Below are positions 41,076 to 49,143 of a stretch of DNA of 64,000 bases, in pieces (position 1 is the first letter of the stretch; each line of letters starts with the position of its first letter). The stretch covers positions 186,001 through 250,000 of the forward strand of contig NZ_SMGO01000003.1 in assembly GCF_004339765.1 (NCBI RefSeq), read 5' to 3'. The DNA is from Albibacterium bauzanense. GTDB lineage: Bacteria > Bacteroidota > Bacteroidia > Sphingobacteriales > Sphingobacteriaceae. Under the pieces are notes generated by a model. That model was given only the letters and a program-made list of their open reading frames with translations, searched no databases and had not been told where the DNA came from. The translations under genes and the position numbers were made by a program.

Positions 41076-43439
41076 TTAGCTAAAATACACGTAGGTAATT
41101 CCATCTCCTCCCCGATCAGCGTGCTCATCCTCCATCCTATCAACCTCTTTATATTTTCGCAAATAATCTCTAATCATTTTACGAAGGATACCGTTTCCCT
41201 TTCCATGAATAATTTTCAAAGAAGGAAAACTCATCATGATGGCTTTATCAAGGTATTTTTCAATATCTGAAATAGCAGCTTCAGTCCTCATACCACGAAC
41301 ATCAATTTCCGGACTAAAGCTGGCAATACTTTCGGTCATATCAGTACCATGCAGCTTTCTTAAAGCTTTAGGAACATCTTTTCTAACGGTTTTTTCAACG
41401 CGATTCCTTTTAACTACAGAACGCAAATCTCCCATAGCTAAAATAAGATTGTCTTTAGCTATTTCCATAATCTGGGCAATTGTGCCGGTATCAATGATTT
41501 TAACCCAATCACCAATTTGAAACTCTTCTTTCTTTTCAGTTTTAACCACTTTAGCTGGTTTAACCAAATTCTTATCTAACTCTGTTTTAAGTACTTTCCT
41601 GAGTTCTCTGGTCTTATCTTTATCAGCATTCGACTCCTTGATTTCAGAAATAGTATTCTCAACCAATTTATTAGCATTTCGAAGCACTTCTTGCGCTTCT
41701 AATTTAGCTTGTTTCAGAAGCGTCTTTTTATTTTCTTCAAGATAAGCTTTCATAGACTCGTTTTCTTCAACGAGCTTAGCAAGCTGACTCTCTCTCTTTT
41801 GAAAGTTTCTCCTAGCTTCAAAAACCTCCTTCTTTTCACGTTCCAAGTCCACTAGCAAATGATCCACCTTCTTTTGCTGAACACCAATCTTCTGTTTCGC
41901 ATTATTCAAAACATCATCTGGAAGACCAATTTTATGTGCTATTTCAAAGGCATAAGAACTTCCTGGCTTACCGATCTCAAGAATATACCGAGGTTTCATA
42001 ACTACATTATCAAATAACATAGACGCATTTTCAATGCCTTCAGTAGAATTAGCAAAAAGCTTTAAATTAGAATAGTGGGTAGTTATCACTCCCCTTGCTT
42101 TCTTTTTATTAAGACTCTCTAATACAGCTTCAGCAATAGGCCCTCCAAACTGAGGGTCAGTACCTGCTCCAAATTCATCGATTAAAACCAAAGTCTTTCC
42201 ACCAGAATTTTCTATGAAATAGCGCATCTTAGAAAGGTGAGCACTATAAGTACTCAAGTCACTTTCAATCGACTGATCATCTCCTATATCAGCAAAAATT
42301 AATTTAAAAACACCCATCTTTGAAGTAGGATCTGCAGGTATGAGTAAACCAGATTGAATCATAATTTGCAATAATCCAATGGTTTTCATACAAACCGATT
42401 TACCCCCGGCATTTGGTCCCGAAACTACAACGATACGCTGCTTTTCATTAATATTCACATATAAAGGAACAACAGTCAGTCCTTCTTTTCGATGGTTAAG
42501 GAATAAAAGCGGATGTCTTGCATTCCTCAAGCTCATAGAAGGTGTATTGTCAAGTTCAGGCATTTCAGCCTCTATGTCTATCGCAAATAAAGCTTTAGCA
42601 CGAACAAAATCAAGCTTACTTAATAATCCATGATAAGATAATAATACAGAAGTATATGGTCTTAGCTCAGTAGTTAATTCAATCAAAATCCGGATCTTTT
42701 CTCTTCGTTTATCAAACTCTAAATCACGTAGCTGATTGTTCAATTGAAAAACCTCTTCCGGCTCTAAATAAACCGTTTGTCCGGTCGACGATTCATCATG
42801 AATAAACCCTTTTATCTTCCTCTTGTTTTCTGCCAAGATCGGAATACACAAACGACCATCGCGTATAGTTAAACTTCCATCAGCAGTCCAGCCTGCATCC
42901 TGTGCATTCTTGAAAAGAGAATCCATTCTTTTACGAGCCTCACGTTCTGCGCGTGAAATACTAGTGTATATTTCATGCAATTTTGGAGAAGCGCTTGGTT
43001 TCATCTTTCCATGCTGATCTATTACATTATCAATATTTTTGACAATGCTCTTCTCTACAGGCAAATGTTCAAACAAAGCTTCCAGGGCTTCATATTGACC
43101 ATTCCTTTCCTGAAAGTAATGAATAACAGCAAAAACAGTCTTTAGAGAAAGTGATACTTGAAAAAACTCTTCTTCTGAAAGGAAAGAGCCTTCAACACGT
43201 ATCTTTTCAACCAGATTTTTTATTGGATATAAATGATCAATTGGTAAAGGAGCATCATTAACAAGAATATCTTTAAATTCCTTCGTTTGTCTTAAAAACT
43301 TATCAATCTGCCCAAACTGATGCATAGGTTGAATCTTATCAACCATATCTTTACCCATAACACTCAAGCACCTCGCTTTAATAAGAGATTTAATCTCATT
43401 AAAACCTAATTTTTCGGCTGCATTTTCAGGATAGATCAT
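41076..43439 (-). CDS. mutS2: MutS2 family protein (endonuclease/ribosome-rescue type) with Smr domain
   Basis: A 787-residue ATPase. MutS2 lacks the mismatch-recognition domains of MutS; it suppresses homologous recombination in some species and splits collided ribosomes in others. Visible: core/lever domain with the clamp, Walker A GPNAGGKSVCMKTIG near residue 335, IGDDQSIESDLSTYSAHL, Walker B LVLIDEFGAGTDP, a long coiled coil of about 505-620, and a C-terminal Smr nuclease domain (EIDVRGMRTEAA, IIHGKGNGILR). ATG at 43439 is chosen (1 nt from the upstream stop); a TTG at 43451 would overlap that gene. Confidence 0.94.
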   Translation of the reverse strand: MIYPENAAEKLGFNEIKSLIKARCLSVMGKDMVDKIQPMHQFGQIDKFLRQTKEFKDILVNDAPLPIDHLYPIKNLVEKIRVEGSFLSEEEFFQVSLSLKTVFAVIHYFQERNGQYEALEALFEHLPVEKSIVKNIDNVIDQHGKMKPSASPKLHEIYTSISRAEREARKRMDSLFKNAQDAGWTADGSLTIRDGRLCIPILAENKRKIKGFIHDESSTGQTVYLEPEEVFQLNNQLRDLEFDKRREKIRILIELTTELRPYTSVLLSYHGLLSKLDFVRAKALFAIDIEAEMPELDNTPSMSLRNARHPLLFLNHRKEGLTVVPLYVNINEKQRIVVVSGPNAGGKSVCMKTIGLLQIMIQSGLLIPADPTSKMGVFKLIFADIGDDQSIESDLSTYSAHLSKMRYFIENSGGKTLVLIDEFGAGTDPQFGGPIAEAVLESLNKKKARGVITTHYSNLKLFANSTEGIENASMLFDNVVMKPRYILEIGKPGSSYAFEIAHKIGLPDDVLNNAKQKIGVQQKKVDHLLVDLEREKKEVFEARRNFQKRESQLAKLVEENESMKAYLEENKKTLLKQAKLEAQEVLRNANKLVENTISEIKESNADKDKTRELRKVLKTELDKNLVKPAKVVKTEKKEEFQIGDWVKIIDTGTIAQIMEIAKDNLILAMGDLRSVVKRNRVEKTVRKDVPKALRKLHGTDMTESIASFSPEIDVRGMRTEAAISDIEKYLDKAIMMSFPSLKIIHGKGNGILRKMIRDYLRKYKEVDRMEDEHADRGGDGITYVYFS

Positions 43440-43440
43440 G

Positions 43441-43992
43441 TCAAATATCAATTTTGAGTTTTAACTTCTCAAGAAGCTTGCTACGCTCCTCCCATGACCA
43501 AGGTTTTGGCTTTAAATCTGTTGAGTCCGAGTCTTTCCAATAAAGCAAATACTTTGCTATCTGAGACCTTATCGAATCATTTTTCAATCTCAACAAACTA
43601 TCAGCAACATAAGCGTTTTTAATAGAGTCTCTAACAAATTTCTCTCTTTGCACCTTCCTGTTAAGCTCTTGAGCCGTAGCACCCATAGCTTTCAGTTGAT
43701 TATCTACATCCGAATAAATACGATTAAGAACCTGAGGCTGAGACGAGTAATACTCTATACTCTCACGAACAATTACTGAATCTACATTATAATGCATATA
43801 AACACCTTTAATCAAATTCGCAGACATGCGCCTGGAAGAATCTGATGGCAGCGTATTCAAATACCCATCAATTAAGTGTAAATCTCTCAGCAAACCAGTC
43901 ATTTCCTTCTCATTTATAATATGATCCGGTCGGTCTGATTTACAGCCAACTATAAAAATGAAAAAAAGTAAAATTCCTAAAAACCGTTGCAT
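43441..43992 (-). CDS. DUF4296 lipoprotein
   Basis: A 183-residue Bacteroidota-specific DUF4296 protein of unknown function. A lipoprotein signal ends at GC (FLGILLFFIFIVGC, C17), followed by the family's N-terminal helix (EKEMTGLLRDLHLIDGYL) and a second helix containing YYSSQPQVLNRIYSDVDNQL. The C-terminus is highly charged. It is the first gene of a pair with mutS2. A -7-like TATTTTTG lies at 44015-44008, 15 nt upstream, without a clear -33 partner. Confidence 0.85.
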   Translation of the reverse strand: MQRFLGILLFFIFIVGCKSDRPDHIINEKEMTGLLRDLHLIDGYLNTLPSDSSRRMSANLIKGVYMHYNVDSVIVRESIEYYSSQPQVLNRIYSDVDNQLKAMGATAQELNRKVQREKFVRDSIKNAYVADSLLRLKNDSIRSQIAKYLLYWKDSDSTDLKPKPWSWEERSKLLEKLKLKIDI

Positions 43993-44053
43993 TTCTTAAA
44001 TTAGCAGCAAAAATACAAATAATTACGCTGTTCGGGCATAAATATATAATCAC

Positions 44054-44734
44054 ATGAACACTTTTGAAAGGCTACAAGTTATCAACAAAGAGTTAGAAAA
44101 TTATGACACCCAACTCATTGCAGTTTCAAAAACAAAATCGGTTGAAGAAATCTTAGAAGTCTATAAAGAAGGACAGCGTCATTTCGGAGAAAATCAGGTT
44201 CAAGAATTAAATGAAAAATATGACAAACTCCCAAATGATATTATTTGGCATCAAATTGGAAGCTTACAAAGAAACAAGGTAAAATACATTGCGCCCTATA
44301 TTGGTGTCATCCATTCTGTGGATAGCCTAAAGCTCTTGCAGGAAATAAATAAACAAGCATTAAAAGCAAAACGAATTATTGATTGTCTTTTGCAAATTCA
44401 GATATCAGATGAAGACACAAAATCCGGACTTGATTATGCCGATACCATCGAGTTGCTGAGATCAGATGAATATCAGGAAATGAAGAATATTCGAATTATT
44501 GGACTGATGGGGATTGCATCTAATACTCCGAATACTAAAATGATAAAAGAAGAATTTCATGATCTTAAGGTTCTCTTTAACGGGATTAAAGAAAGCTTCT
44601 TCAGAAATGAAGATTCCTTTAAAGAATTATCAATGGGCATGTCGTCAGATTATAAAATAGCCCTTGAAGAAGGAAGTACCATGGTTCGTATTGGAAGTTT
44701 AATTTTCGGAGCTCGAGATTATAGCAAAAATTAA
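44054..44734 (+). CDS. YggS/PLPBP family PLP-binding protein
   Basis: A 226-residue alanine-racemase-like TIM barrel that binds pyridoxal 5'-phosphate and buffers B6 and amino-acid homeostasis without known catalysis. The PLP lysine lies in LIAVSKTKSVEEI (near residue 27), followed by FGENQVQELNEKYD, WHQIGSLQRNKVKYI, and the phosphate-binding SMGMSSDYKIALEEGSTMVRIGS, split here as SMGMSSDYKIAL and GSTMVRIGS. First gene of a five-gene plus-strand operon; the GNAT gene follows after 3 nt. Confidence 0.94.
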   Translation: MNTFERLQVINKELENYDTQLIAVSKTKSVEEILEVYKEGQRHFGENQVQELNEKYDKLPNDIIWHQIGSLQRNKVKYIAPYIGVIHSVDSLKLLQEINKQALKAKRIIDCLLQIQISDEDTKSGLDYADTIELLRSDEYQEMKNIRIIGLMGIASNTPNTKMIKEEFHDLKVLFNGIKESFFRNEDSFKELSMGMSSDYKIALEEGSTMVRIGSLIFGARDYSKN

Positions 44735-44737
44735 AGA

Positions 44738-45190
44738 ATGGTTCATCAATTAAGAAAAGCTCAGAAACAAGATTGTCCTCGCTTACTTGAATTAGTAAAA
44801 GAATTGGCTGAATATGAAAAAGCTCCTCAAGAAGTAACCGTAAGTATCGAAGAATTTGAAGAAGCCGGATTCGGATCTAATCCTGTTTGGGAAGCATATA
44901 TTATTGAAATAGAAGGAAACATAGAGGCGATGGCTCTATATTACACTAGATACTCTACCTGGAAAGGGAGAAGAATTTATCTTGAAGACATCATTGTAAC
45001 TGATAAACACAGAGGCAAAGGTTTTGGGAAGTTACTTTTCGAAAAAGTTCTGCAAATAAGTAAGGACAATGGATATTCTGGATTAGTCTGGCAAGTACTC
45101 GACTGGAACGAACCAGCTTTAAACTTTTACAGAAAATATAAAGCTGAGTTTGATAAAGGCTGGTTAAATGGATCTATAACTAATAATTAA
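44738..45190 (+). CDS. GNAT family N-acetyltransferase (spermidine/thialysine acetyltransferase-like)
   Basis: A 150-residue GNAT acetyltransferase. The N-terminal half has the SSAT-like LVKELAEYEKAPQEV, strand 4 is YLEDIIVTDKHRGKGFGKLLFEKV with the acetyl-CoA loop RGKGFGK near residue 92, and the C-terminus has WQVLDWNEPALNFYRKY. This is the pattern of diamine or thialysine N-acetyltransferases, so a polyamine-like substrate is plausible but unproven. Spaced 3 nt after the YggS gene and 10 nt before the lipoprotein gene. Confidence 0.88.
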   Translation: MVHQLRKAQKQDCPRLLELVKELAEYEKAPQEVTVSIEEFEEAGFGSNPVWEAYIIEIEGNIEAMALYYTRYSTWKGRRIYLEDIIVTDKHRGKGFGKLLFEKVLQISKDNGYSGLVWQVLDWNEPALNFYRKYKAEFDKGWLNGSITNN

Positions 45191-45200
45191 ATAATACATT

Positions 45201-46007
45201 ATGTATAAATCAACTCTATATATAGCTTCAATAGCTCTGATTCTTCTGTTTTCTTGTAATACAAACAACGATGAAAATAGTACTTCTAATGCTCAGCCTG
45301 ATACGTTAGTATACAGCATAGAAAACTATTACTTAGAAAGTAAGCTTGAAAGCAAAGGAGTAGATTCCGTTAACGAAAAAACTTATTTTGAAGCCACCTA
45401 TCCACGTTTTCAAGATGATACAATAAACGGTTATATTAATAAACTAATCACTCTAAACGATAACCCTGATAAACATTATAATTCCATGGAAGAAGCCGGA
45501 CAAGGCTTTATTAAGGGTTATGAAGATTACCAAAAGCTTGATTATAGCAGTCCTTGGGCCTGGTATAGTAAAATAAAAGCAAGCGTTCCCGAAAATCACA
45601 AGTCATATCTAGGCATACAGGTATATCATGAAGACTTTATGGGTGGTGCTCACGGCAATTATGGAACTATTTTTAGCAATTTCAATTTGCTTTCGAAAAA
45701 AGAAATAACAATTCAGGATATTATTCTTAATAATAAAATGGATTCACTAACACTAGTTGCGGAACAAATATTTAAGGAAAATGAAGGAATTGATAGTCTT
45801 CAAAATTCATTTCCTAATTACTTTTTCGAAGACGGAAAATTTTCTTTGAATAATAATTTCTTACTACAAGAAAACAGCATATTATTTCTTTATAATATAT
45901 ACGAAATTAAAGCTTATGTAGAAGGTGTAACCAAACTAGAGATTCCTTTTAGTAAAATAAATAACTTTCTAACTCCACAAGCAAAAGAGATCCTTGGAAT
46001 CAAATAA
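45201..46007 (+). CDS. DUF3298-domain lipoprotein
   Basis: A 268-residue exported protein with a lipobox (ALILLFSC, C19) and a Ser/Asn-rich spacer. The C-terminal two thirds match the DUF3298/DUF4163 pair found in RsiV-like and other periplasmic proteins: FMGGAHGNYGTIFSNFNL and KEITIQDII, then a beta-rich end (VEGVTKLEIPFSKI). RsiV binds lysozyme, but that function does not follow for lipoproteins outside sigma-factor operons. It lies within the YggS-aspartate kinase operon. Function unknown. Confidence 0.8.
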   Translation: MYKSTLYIASIALILLFSCNTNNDENSTSNAQPDTLVYSIENYYLESKLESKGVDSVNEKTYFEATYPRFQDDTINGYINKLITLNDNPDKHYNSMEEAGQGFIKGYEDYQKLDYSSPWAWYSKIKASVPENHKSYLGIQVYHEDFMGGAHGNYGTIFSNFNLLSKKEITIQDIILNNKMDSLTLVAEQIFKENEGIDSLQNSFPNYFFEDGKFSLNNNFLLQENSILFLYNIYEIKAYVEGVTKLEIPFSKINNFLTPQAKEILGIK

Positions 46008-46023
46008 AAGCAGTATAAATCAA

Positions 46024-47295
46024 ATGCAAGTATTTAAATTTGGTGGTGCATCAGTTAAAAATGCAGAGAGCATAAAGAACCTGGCTCGAATAATTGAAAT
46101 GTATAAAGATGATGCCCTGCTTGTCATTGTTTCTGCAATGGACAAAACTACAAACAGGCTCGAGAATCTATTAAATGCATATTTCAATCAGCATGATAAC
46201 GTTCATGAAATATTCGATGAAATAAAGAACTTTCATTACAAAATTCTAGAAGACCTCTTCCATGATAAATCTAATCCAATATTTAATGATGTAGCAAACA
46301 CATTTGTCGAAATCGATTGGATAATTGAAGAAGAACCACAAGATGAATATGATTATCTGTACGATCAGATAGTCTCTATTGGCGAAATGGTTTCTACAAG
46401 AATTGTGAATGCCTATTTGCAACAACAGAATCTTCCAACCAAATGGTTAGATGTTCGAAACTATATTCATACTGATAATACGTACCGGGAAGGAAATATA
46501 GATTGGTTAAAAACTGAGGAGTCTATACAAAAAGATATTCCTCAACTATTAGAAAATTACATTCCAATAACTCAAGGCTTCTTAGGTGGAACGTCAGAAA
46601 ACTTTACAACAACATTAGGAAGAGAAGGCTCTGATTATTCGGCAGCTGTTTTTGCTGCTTGTTTAAATGCTGAATCTGTTACTATTTGGAAAGATGTACC
46701 TGGCGTTCTAAATGCCGATCCAAAATGGTTTAATTCTACTGAACTTATATCTGAATTATCTTATGTAGATGCTATTGAACTAAGCTACTATGGAGCCAGT
46801 GTTATTCACCCGAAAACCATTAAGCCACTAGAAAATAAAGGAATTATACTTAATGTCAGATCTTTTATCGACATCAATAATGCAGGAACGATCATCCGTA
46901 AAACCAAAGACCACTTATCAATTCCTTCTTTCATTTTCAAAATTGACCAGGTCTTGATTTCTATACTACCAAAAGATTTCTCATTTATCCTTGAAGATAA
47001 CCTAAGTCAGATTTTCAGTCTATTTTATAAGTATAAGGTGAAAATTAATATGATGCATAATAGTGCTATTAATTTCTCAGTTAGTGTAGATAACGATTCT
47101 GAAAAGATTTCAAAACTTATTGAAGAACTTCGTAAAGATTTTAAAGTTTCCTATAAAGAAAATCTTGAATTAGCCACAATCCGCTATTATAATCAAGATA
47201 CCATTGATCGAGTATTAGTAAACAAAGAAATTATCTTAGAAGTAAAAAACTCGTACACCTGTCAAATGCTAATTGGTAATAAAGCATTAAATTAA
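46024..47295 (+). CDS. aspartate kinase (monofunctional)
   Basis: Phosphorylates aspartate, the first step to lysine/DAP, threonine and methionine. The 423 residues begin MQVFKFGGASVKN with the KFGG(T/A)S nucleotide signature, and include TTLGREGSDYSAAVFA near residue 200 and WKDVPGVLNADP near 230, followed by two ACT-type regulatory domains (about 290-423). ATG at 46024 is chosen; a TTG at 45994 would overlap the upstream gene. With dapD (18279-19097) it supplies the DAP pathway. It lacks a fused homoserine dehydrogenase. Confidence 0.93.
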   Translation: MQVFKFGGASVKNAESIKNLARIIEMYKDDALLVIVSAMDKTTNRLENLLNAYFNQHDNVHEIFDEIKNFHYKILEDLFHDKSNPIFNDVANTFVEIDWIIEEEPQDEYDYLYDQIVSIGEMVSTRIVNAYLQQQNLPTKWLDVRNYIHTDNTYREGNIDWLKTEESIQKDIPQLLENYIPITQGFLGGTSENFTTTLGREGSDYSAAVFAACLNAESVTIWKDVPGVLNADPKWFNSTELISELSYVDAIELSYYGASVIHPKTIKPLENKGIILNVRSFIDINNAGTIIRKTKDHLSIPSFIFKIDQVLISILPKDFSFILEDNLSQIFSLFYKYKVKINMMHNSAINFSVSVDNDSEKISKLIEELRKDFKVSYKENLELATIRYYNQDTIDRVLVNKEIILEVKNSYTCQMLIGNKALN

Positions 47296-47298
47296 TTT

Positions 47299-48477
47299 AT
47301 GAACCGCGAAGTATTAACACCAGCGGTACAACGCTTTCTATTAGAAAAAGCAAATGCAGATCCGCGTAAAATAGCCTTGACAAAGAGCCCCTATGAGAAA
47401 GTGAGCAGTTCAGAGTTAGCAATTCAAATCGAATCAAGACAAAAAGCAAAGAAAAAACTCCCTCTTTGGTTTAATAGCGACGCTATTTACTACCCTCCTG
47501 CTATATCTATCGAACAGGCATCTTCAGAAACAACGGCTCTTTACAAAAGCAAACTTATACCTAAGAATAGCACAGTAATAGATCTGACTGGAGGTTTTGG
47601 GGTAGATACTTTTTACTTCTCCTTAAGAGCAAAATCAGCTGTTCATTGTGAAATTAATACTCAGCTTTCTGAAATTGCAGCACACAATGCTAAACAATTG
47701 GAAAGAAATAATATCCAATTCATAAATGGAAACGGCATAGACTATATAGTAAGCAACAACACTTTTTACAATACAATCTTCGTTGACCCATCACGTCGGG
47801 TTAATACCAGAAAGGTCTTTAAATTAGATGACTGTGAACCAAACATCATCCAATACCAAAATGAACTGCTTAATAAAAGCCAACAAGTAATTATTAAAAC
47901 ATCTCCTTTACTAGATATCTCCTTAAGTATATCTCAATTAAATCATGTAAAAGAAGCACATATTATCAGTCTCAAAAATGAGTGCAAAGAATTGCTCTTC
48001 GTTTTAGAAAAAGGTTTCACTGATACACCATTAATTCATGCTACACTCTTAAATGACAAGAATGAATATACATTTTCATTCTTTGAGAATGAGGAGAAAG
48101 AAGCTGCGTATCAAATTGGAGAACCCATGCAATATCTTTACGATCCAGATGTTGCACTATTAAAAGCAGGCTGCTTTAAACTAATTGCACAACGTTATAA
48201 GCTCAAAAAACTTAATCTAAACACTCATTTGTATACATCAAATGAAAGGATTAAATCTTTCCCTGGCAGAATATTTAAAATAAAAGAAGTACTTGAATAC
48301 AAAAACTTCAAGAAAACCAAAACCATTTTATCAGCAAACGTTATTGCTAAAAATTTCCCGGTGAATACAGAAAGTCTTCGTAAAAAACATAAAATAGAAG
48401 AAAGTGAAAATAATTTTATATTCTTCTGTAAAACCAGCAATGATCAGCTATCCGCAATATTTGCAGAACGTGCCTAA
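47299..48477 (+). CDS. SAM-dependent methyltransferase with THUMP-like domain
   Basis: A 392-residue class I methyltransferase. Motif I is VIDLTGGFGVDTFYFS near residue 95, with HCEINTQLSEIAAHNA for motif II and FVDPSRRVNTRKVFKLDDC for motif IV; the sequence DPSRR suggests an RNA base substrate. The C-terminal part (about 290-390) resembles the THUMP-like domain seen in Bacteroidota relatives, so an RNA target is likely but unknown. Last gene of the five-gene operon (3 nt after aspartate kinase); its stop is 1 nt from that of the convergent DUF502 gene. Confidence 0.85.
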   Translation: MNREVLTPAVQRFLLEKANADPRKIALTKSPYEKVSSSELAIQIESRQKAKKKLPLWFNSDAIYYPPAISIEQASSETTALYKSKLIPKNSTVIDLTGGFGVDTFYFSLRAKSAVHCEINTQLSEIAAHNAKQLERNNIQFINGNGIDYIVSNNTFYNTIFVDPSRRVNTRKVFKLDDCEPNIIQYQNELLNKSQQVIIKTSPLLDISLSISQLNHVKEAHIISLKNECKELLFVLEKGFTDTPLIHATLLNDKNEYTFSFFENEEKEAAYQIGEPMQYLYDPDVALLKAGCFKLIAQRYKLKKLNLNTHLYTSNERIKSFPGRIFKIKEVLEYKNFKKTKTILSANVIAKNFPVNTESLRKKHKIEESENNFIFFCKTSNDQLSAIFAERA

Positions 48478-48478
48478 T

Positions 48479-49075
48479 CTATTCCAAACCACTAACTCCG
48501 CCAGAAACCACCAGCTTCATTGCATCAGTTGCACTAATATTTAAGCGAGTAACTTTTTCTGCTTTTGCAATAGCAACCTGACCGGCGAAAGAATAAGCAT
48601 AAGGAAAATAAACCATAACCTCTCCTTGCAAACCTATCTTAGACAAATCTCGTTGAGTCAAAAATCCAATCCGCTTTAAACCCGTGTCGTTAAACTCAAC
48701 CATTACAGGTTCATTAAACTTTTTGGCATCACCAACAAATGCTTCAGTAAAATCTTTCAAAGAGGTATAGAGTGTATTGAAAAGAGGAACTTTATTTATG
48801 ATTCTGCCAAACCAGTTATAAATGGGCTCAGTAACAAAATTTGTTATCAAAAACCCAACAAAGATCAAAATAAGCAATACACTGATAATTCCCAGGCCAG
48901 GAACATATATCGGATTTCCAAATTCATCCGTAAACATCCAAGTGCTTAAATTCAATACTGCATCCAAACTAGAAAACAGCCAATATATCAAAAATGCTGC
49001 TCCGACAAGGGGTAAGAGGACAATAGTTCCCTTTATTAAGTAATTAAAGATCCTGCGTAAACCTGCTTTTATCAT
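48479..49075 (-). CDS. DUF502 integral membrane protein
   Basis: A 198-residue DUF502 protein. Two membrane helices (about 11-33, LIKGTIVLLPLVGAAFLIYWLF; about 53-77, VPGLGIISVLLILIFVGFLITNF, split) flank a short loop, followed by the family's conserved IINKVPLFNTLYTSLKDFTEAF. The C-terminal soluble domain contains VMVYFPYAYSFAGQ and a SGG end. The function is unknown; in plants the relatives (COV proteins) affect Golgi and vascular patterning. A -7-like TATCTTTG lies at 49099-49092. Confidence 0.85.
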   Translation of the reverse strand: MIKAGLRRIFNYLIKGTIVLLPLVGAAFLIYWLFSSLDAVLNLSTWMFTDEFGNPIYVPGLGIISVLLILIFVGFLITNFVTEPIYNWFGRIINKVPLFNTLYTSLKDFTEAFVGDAKKFNEPVMVEFNDTGLKRIGFLTQRDLSKIGLQGEVMVYFPYAYSFAGQVAIAKAEKVTRLNISATDAMKLVVSGGVSGLE

Positions 49076-49143
49076 TTGAATATTATTTTAACAAAGATAG
49101 AAAATCATCGATGGCTAAATTAAAGATATTTAAAGATAGGCAC